A stretch of 64,000 nt of DNA, from assembly GCF_943734655.1 (NCBI RefSeq), contig NC_071354.1, forward strand, positions 78,839,838 to 78,903,837, in the 5' to 3' direction. The stretch's first letter is position 1; each line of letters opens with the position of its first letter. Source of the DNA: Sabethes cyaneus. Taxonomy: Eukaryota > Arthropoda > Insecta > Diptera > Culicidae. The position numbers and the translations under genes were made by a program. Under the pieces are notes generated by a model that was not told where the DNA came from, did not search any database, and saw nothing but the letters and a program-made list of their open reading frames with translations. Positions 59,137 to 64,000 of the stretch are shown here, piece after piece.

Positions 59137-60726
59137 GTGAGTCTAAAGCATACTTACCCTGCAACGTGGACACATACCTATAGTAGAATTCCGTTTAAGC
59201 TAATGACAGCGATTAGTAATCCTTCGTGTGGGTCAGCAGGAAAACAAAAAAAAACATCAGGGAAGGCTCTTTACAGGAATATGATTTATGGTTGCGTTTT
59301 GCATCTAAAATAGATCACAAATGGTACGTGCAGTGGCGAAAGGTGGCTGCGTGTTGCCACACCATTTCGTTCAGCTGGTGCCGGTTCTCTGACCTATGGT
59401 TCGTAATAAGGCTTACATATTACTACACGAACGAAAGTAGGTGCATTGGAAAGAGGCGAACAAATTTGTTCCATATCTTAAAGAAACCAATTACTGGGGT
59501 TAACATTATCGTAGTTGGAAAAAGTCAATGTAAGTTGAGGTAAATTACTTTGAACAGCGTTATGTAATGTAAGTAGTTGTGGTTCTTAAGAAAATGACAC
59601 ATTTCTTGAGGAAATATTGACCAAACAATTCCTTTCAAGAAAATTTGGAACAATAATCTACTACGTAGTTCATGAGAAATTATTCGTCAAAATGCTTGCC
59701 ATGACGTGGTAGCAGGCTCACTTCAAAGAGTGATTGACTTGATACAAAAAGCCGCTATCACAATTAACCAATTAAACTCAATAGTTCTCCAAGCACCAAG
59801 AGTCACGCCCCAAGCTAAAGAATGAAAACGTTGCGTCAGGCGTTGTTGCCGGGAATTCCGACAAACTAATGTTTATATTCAAAACCCTAAGCCGCTCGCC
59901 GCCCGCCGCTTAGTGTGATTTTATTATCATGAATTGGAGAGCTCGTTTCCTCTTGTGCCATGTGATGGCTATCACTTTTGTTTAATTAATGTTATTTATG
60001 TCTATACGCAGTCCGGCGATTTGAAAGGACAGTTAACGCCGGCCGCTCAGACCCGCATGTAGAAATTGAGAAAGACGTCGGATCTGTCGGATTGATGGCG
60101 AAACACAGTGGAGTTGCGAATGTACAATAATCTCACCGAAATGGTGTTAGACCGGGAGCTACTAAAGTGTATGAATGTCACAATTCAATTCTTAGTTGAC
60201 TCAGCGAGTGACCTCAACGCTGGTTTTAGAATCATGCTTAAATTGATAAATTAAAATGCGTTGTAACAATTAGATGTTGGTTGCTCCGGAGAAGGAAATG
60301 TCTTAAACATACTCCATGGTATAAACCTAACTTTAATTTTCAGCAATCCGTTGTTAATTGTTTGCTCTCAATCTGCTAGTTAGGGGATACCATTCGGTAT
60401 TATACTCTGAGTAACATATTTTTACTGGCAGAAATCATTTAATCAATCATTTTCGTATTCAGTTAGGTACACTTGACAAATGAAACCTGTACTCAATTCA
60501 CGCTAAACTTTAAACTTACCTGCAGCCGTGTGTGTGATTTATTTGCTGTTCGTAAATAATATTTCCTCAATCAACAGTTTGCTAGCAGCCCAAAGTACCT
60601 ACATATTAGTTTTTGTAGTTTGAAGTTGATGGCACATTGCAATGTTCCACATTTCCAGCTAAAGCCTCCAAATGACCTTATAAAACAGCGCGCGGTTTAT
60701 TGCAGTTTTGTTCTGACTCGTCGTCG
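59137..60726. other. Probable intron, no further gene
   Basis: AT-rich with short open frames only. 60703-60718 reads CAGTTTTGTTCTGACT, identical to the subterminal right end of the adjacent Transib-like element. No other feature recognised. Confidence 0.35.
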
Positions 60727-61742
60727 CACAGTGGAAAATATTGGGACAAAACACCCAAAATGGAGTTGAAGTTTTTCATGAATTATTATTTTTCTATGAA
60801 AGTAGACAGACTAAATAACTATATTCCAAAATTTCAGAGCACTGGGAATGATACAGCTTTTTGGAGAATTTTTTGAATCTGAGGTTTGTGTCACAATTTC
60901 CCATATTTTTCAATTAACACAAGTTTCGAAAAACTGTTTTTAATCGTATCCTGTTAAGTATTTGGATACAAAGAAAACGCGATTTGGTATTGAAATGGTT
61001 ATAGATTAGCACCTTATTTTGCAGATTGACGAAAATCAAGTACACTCTAAAATATGTTTGTAACAAATCTCAAAATAGTAACACACATGTGACTTCGAAT
61101 TTTCAAAGTTGAGCATCTTTTTTTGGGAACGGAAGGTAACCGTGATTTTTTCATATTTTATGTAGAATTTAGTCTACTTTCCAAAAATCATATCCGCATT
61201 TTGCGCAGATTTGCGCAGAGACTAAAAATATTGAATTTTATAGAACCATGTGTTTTTAGGCAATCCCGCTTTGTAATTACTTCTAACACTACTATTACAG
61301 ATATTTTTAAAATAAATCTTTGAGCATTTAGCAGCTAAAGGTTAGTACCAGGTCAGCAGTGCAGAAATGACACTTTGATATTCAAATTTTAGTGAATAAA
61401 CATGGTTATTGGCTGGAGAAAGAGCTATTTTTAAAATTCGAAATTTATTTTTAAATGTGGCTCAACGTTATGGATTGCTGAGTGTTACAAGGTCATTACT
61501 ACTTCTCCTAATTATCCCAATGCAAAAAAACACAAAATAAATATAATAGTTCAAGTAGTTATAAAACTTTTCTTAGAAAATAATTTTAGAGACACCCTAA
61601 TTATTGATTTTTTAAATATTTGAAAACTTTAAGTTTTAGTAGTCAATTTGGTTCACAGTTATATACAAAATATGTATGTTCCATGCTACTTTACCAATTT
61701 TATTAGTTTTGTCTCAGTTTTGTTCTGACTGGCGCCACTGTG
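60727..61742. mobile_element. Transib-like non-autonomous element, copy 2
   Basis: A 1016-bp copy of the family at 17635-18863, flanked by the exact 5-bp duplication CGTCG (60722-60726 and 61743-61747). Both ends start CACAGTG. The left end has 12 bp then ACAAAACAC. The right end has ACAAAACTG at 12 bp and ACAAAACTA at 23 bp. It lacks the MITE present in copy 1. The interior is AT-rich and non-coding, closely similar to copy 1. The CGTCG target fits the GC-rich preference known for Transib. Confidence 0.82.
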
Positions 61743-61747
61743 CGTCG

Positions 61748-62589
61748 GTTTGACTGGTAACACAAAATATGCATCTACCTAAACTGGTAGGACGAATATT
61801 TTGTTACCATACTATCCGATGGACGTGCTACAGGCAGAGCGGGTTCTTTGAATTTCCTTTTCTTTTCTACGGAAAGTTGGTTTCCGCTGCTGACGAGGGA
61901 TTCCGGTTCGATTCGAGAACCTTGAATTTTAATGAATGTTGGTGAATTCAAACTAGCTCGTGTGTTTGAGTGGATTTACATGAATTTAACCGACGGTTTG
62001 CAGTTTAAAGTGAAAAGATAGACAAAGAATTATAAAAAATTGAGTTAACTTTCATAGAAATTAAAGATTCATTCTTTTATTCTTTCTCATGTTATAAGGG
62101 AAAAAAATATTATTGCTTTGATACTCCACGGAAATAAAAGTACCTAATACTGCGACGATGAAATTAGTTTTCTTACTAATGAAAGAAATCTGATAATTCT
62201 GACAATATCAATCAATTATTTAGTTACCAAATAATCGAGTTTAATGAAATATATGGAGATAAAGTTTCCACGTCAATGCGATAGTTACTAAACTGTGTGT
62301 TAATAAATTTCATTTACAATTCAACTTGTACGGTACCGCTTTTAAATTCATTCAATGCATAAATGATTTTCCTTTTGCCGCTAAAATCAAAGCGATTAAG
62401 GAAATGGAACACCCTTTACACATTCTGAGACCAATAGTATCGAAAACAAGTATTTTTAGTGAAATTTTCCATGCTTATAAATTTATTAGAGATGAGATAA
62501 TTTTTTATAACCACGCTTCAGTTTCTTGTTTCGGAAGGATCGTTTTGAAACAATGTCAAAAACCTCCAGATCCGTGTTATTATTGTATA
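61748..62589. other. No gene seen
   Basis: AT-rich. The plus frame that begins at 62326 runs into antisense RTE sequence and its first part has no recognised domain. Confidence 0.3.
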
Positions 62590-64000
62590 TCGGCGAAACT
62601 AAATGCGTCGCTGAATCTCCTCACTCGTATTATTGTCGGCGGTGACCAGAGATGCAAATATACGAACACATCAACCACTTTCAGTTCATCGCCGTCAATA
62701 GTCATTGTTCACGAGAGGCGAACGTTATTTTCTCTGGAGCCTCTTGCTACCATTTATTCGGTTTTCGACGAATTTATTTGTACGCCAATCCTCCTAGCTT
62801 CCATTTTCAGGCTGACGTAGATTGCTTTTGCCGTCCCAAGGTTTCCAGTAATAATGTTGAAGTCTGTGAAGGTTAGGAGTTGACTACTTTTGCCGAAGAA
62901 CGTTCCTCTTGTTTCGATGCCCGCTCGCCGATGGCACTTTAAATAAAGATGTTGAATGACATACAGGACAGTCCATCGCCTTGCCGCAACCCTCTGCTTG
63001 ATTCGAATGTACTCGAGTCGGCCCCCGAAACACGCATATACCACATTAATCGCTCCAGAGTAGCTTTGAACAGACGTGGCAAAATGTGCACGAACACGGT
63101 TTTCCGGACAAACTATCTGCCATAACTGTTTGCGCTCGACTGTATCATATTCTGCCCTAAAATCATCGAAAATATGATGCGTAGCTACGTTGTATTCTCG
63201 ACCTTTCTGGAGGATTTGGCTGAGAAAAAATTTGATCCGTAGAAGCACGGGCCCCCATAAAGCCCGCCTGATACTGCCCTACGAATTCTCCTGCTATTTG
63301 GGGATTTTTATAGGAGACTAGACTACTGTGATCAGCATTTTTTTTTCCATGTGTGGACTCATTAATTAGTGCGGCCAGTATAATTGACCTATGGTAATAT
63401 CGCCCGGGTGTTTGTTGAATGATCTGCACTGCATTTCTTTTTGCTATAATCGCTATTGAGTGAGCGATATGCTTAATAAATTTTATGCGTGCTTGTGTGT
63501 ATTGCTGTATTGAGGTTTACTCTTCCTTCAAAGCTTGATCTACTTTACCCACTTTCTCCTCGCTGCCAGCACTATCCCATATTATAGTATTGTCATCCCT
63601 GGCGAGGACTCCTTCGTTCCTCTGACCAGTACACTTACCTATAGAAGGGACTTTTGCACTGTCAAGAGGCTTCAGTGGGTAAATATATAAGATTCCGCAT
63701 AAAGGGTAAAGGGTAAATGAGGGGCCTGAGAATAAACCCATGCTAAAGTCACTTGACAACGCATGACTTGATTCTACTAAGATTCGAACCCACGACCACT
63801 CGCTTGTCAAAGCAGACTCGATAACCTTGCGGCTACGAAGCCCCACAACCAGCAGCATTTAGATCGATTGTGGTTAGAGCTATTGGGGAAAGACGACGCA
63901 ACAAAATCTGGGAGAACCGCGGTGATTACAGCAATCTAGCCGGTCGCCCTTTCCCTACTAGCACGGTTGTTACAAAGTGGCATCTCCATTTAGCTGCCCA
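62590..64000 (-). mobile_element. RTE-clade LINE remnant, interrupted by a SINE and cut by window end
   Basis: Minus-strand RTE. 64000-63867: the DCYNRG and RRLSPIARE-like part of RT (ATCTGGGAGAAC..., CAACAAAATC). After the SINE it continues at 63305-62850 with EFVGQYQAGFMGA, IFDDFRAEYDTVERKQLWQI and a LRQGDGL-like block. 62850-62590: MEARRIGVQINSSKTE and YLGSLVTADN-like. FADD is not readable (LLTFTDFNIITGN). Inactive. Confidence 0.75.
63306..63866 (-). mobile_element. tRNA-derived SINE, second family, in RTE
   Basis: Read on the minus strand the head is GGGGCTTCGTAGCCGCAAGG (A-box-like), with GTGGGTTCGAATCTTAGTAG (perfect B box GGTTCGAATC) near 63800-63780. The tail runs to about 63306. Flanks GCTATTTGGGGA (63292-63304) and GCTATTGGGGA (about 63877-63887 region) are near-identical and match the uninterrupted RTE near 22375 (TGCTATTGGGGATAGACG), so they mark an insertion with target duplication. 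Different from the 25181 SINE family. Exact ends uncertain. Confidence 0.7.

Overview
The window looks like nuclear DNA from a mosquito, probably a culicine. The evidence is an insect-type ionotropic receptor cluster with short introns, many RTE-clade LINE copies, tRNA-derived SINEs and a dense set of DNA transposons. No bacterial, viral or organellar gene organisation is visible. The species cannot be fixed from sequence alone.

Layout. The left part (1-14.2 kb) carries three divergent ionotropic receptor (IR) genes. Gene A (1-1895, minus) is cut by the window edge. Gene B (4662-7001, plus) and gene C (11869-14192, minus) are complete. All three share one eight-exon plan. A and B are head-to-head inverted duplicates with duplicated upstream sequence, and RTE retrotransposon debris separates B from C. 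From 14.9 to 23 kb there are two RTE elements on the minus strand, each broken by later insertions: a TA-flanked MITE, a Transib-like element that itself carries a MITE, and a CR1/Jockey-type LINE. From 23 to 39 kb lie LINE, SINE and mariner fragments, foldbacks, a minisatellite and two possible 5' exon/promoter stretches. From 39.7 to 44.9 kb one RTE copy is interrupted by a hAT-like element (8-bp target duplication) and a 2.85-kb long-inverted-repeat element. From 51.4 to 58 kb there are three RTE copies in a row, one almost full length. A probable protein-coding exon starts at 59034. The right end holds a second Transib-like copy and an RTE copy with a nested SINE.

Most notable signal. Three DNA elements have termini resembling the recombination signal sequences (RSS) of V(D)J recombination, and each is flanked by an exact 5-bp GC-containing duplication. 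Two copies of one family (17635-18863 and 60727-61742) begin and end with the perfect heptamer CACAGTG, followed after 12 bp by an ACAAAAC nonamer-like block; one end also has such a block at 23 bp. The long foldback (41029-43882) has CACTATG, 22 bp, then ACAAAAATC at both ends. Paralogous RTE sequence provides the empty sites for two of these insertions. No transposase was found in any of them, so they would depend on a Transib (RAG1-related) transposase elsewhere in the genome.
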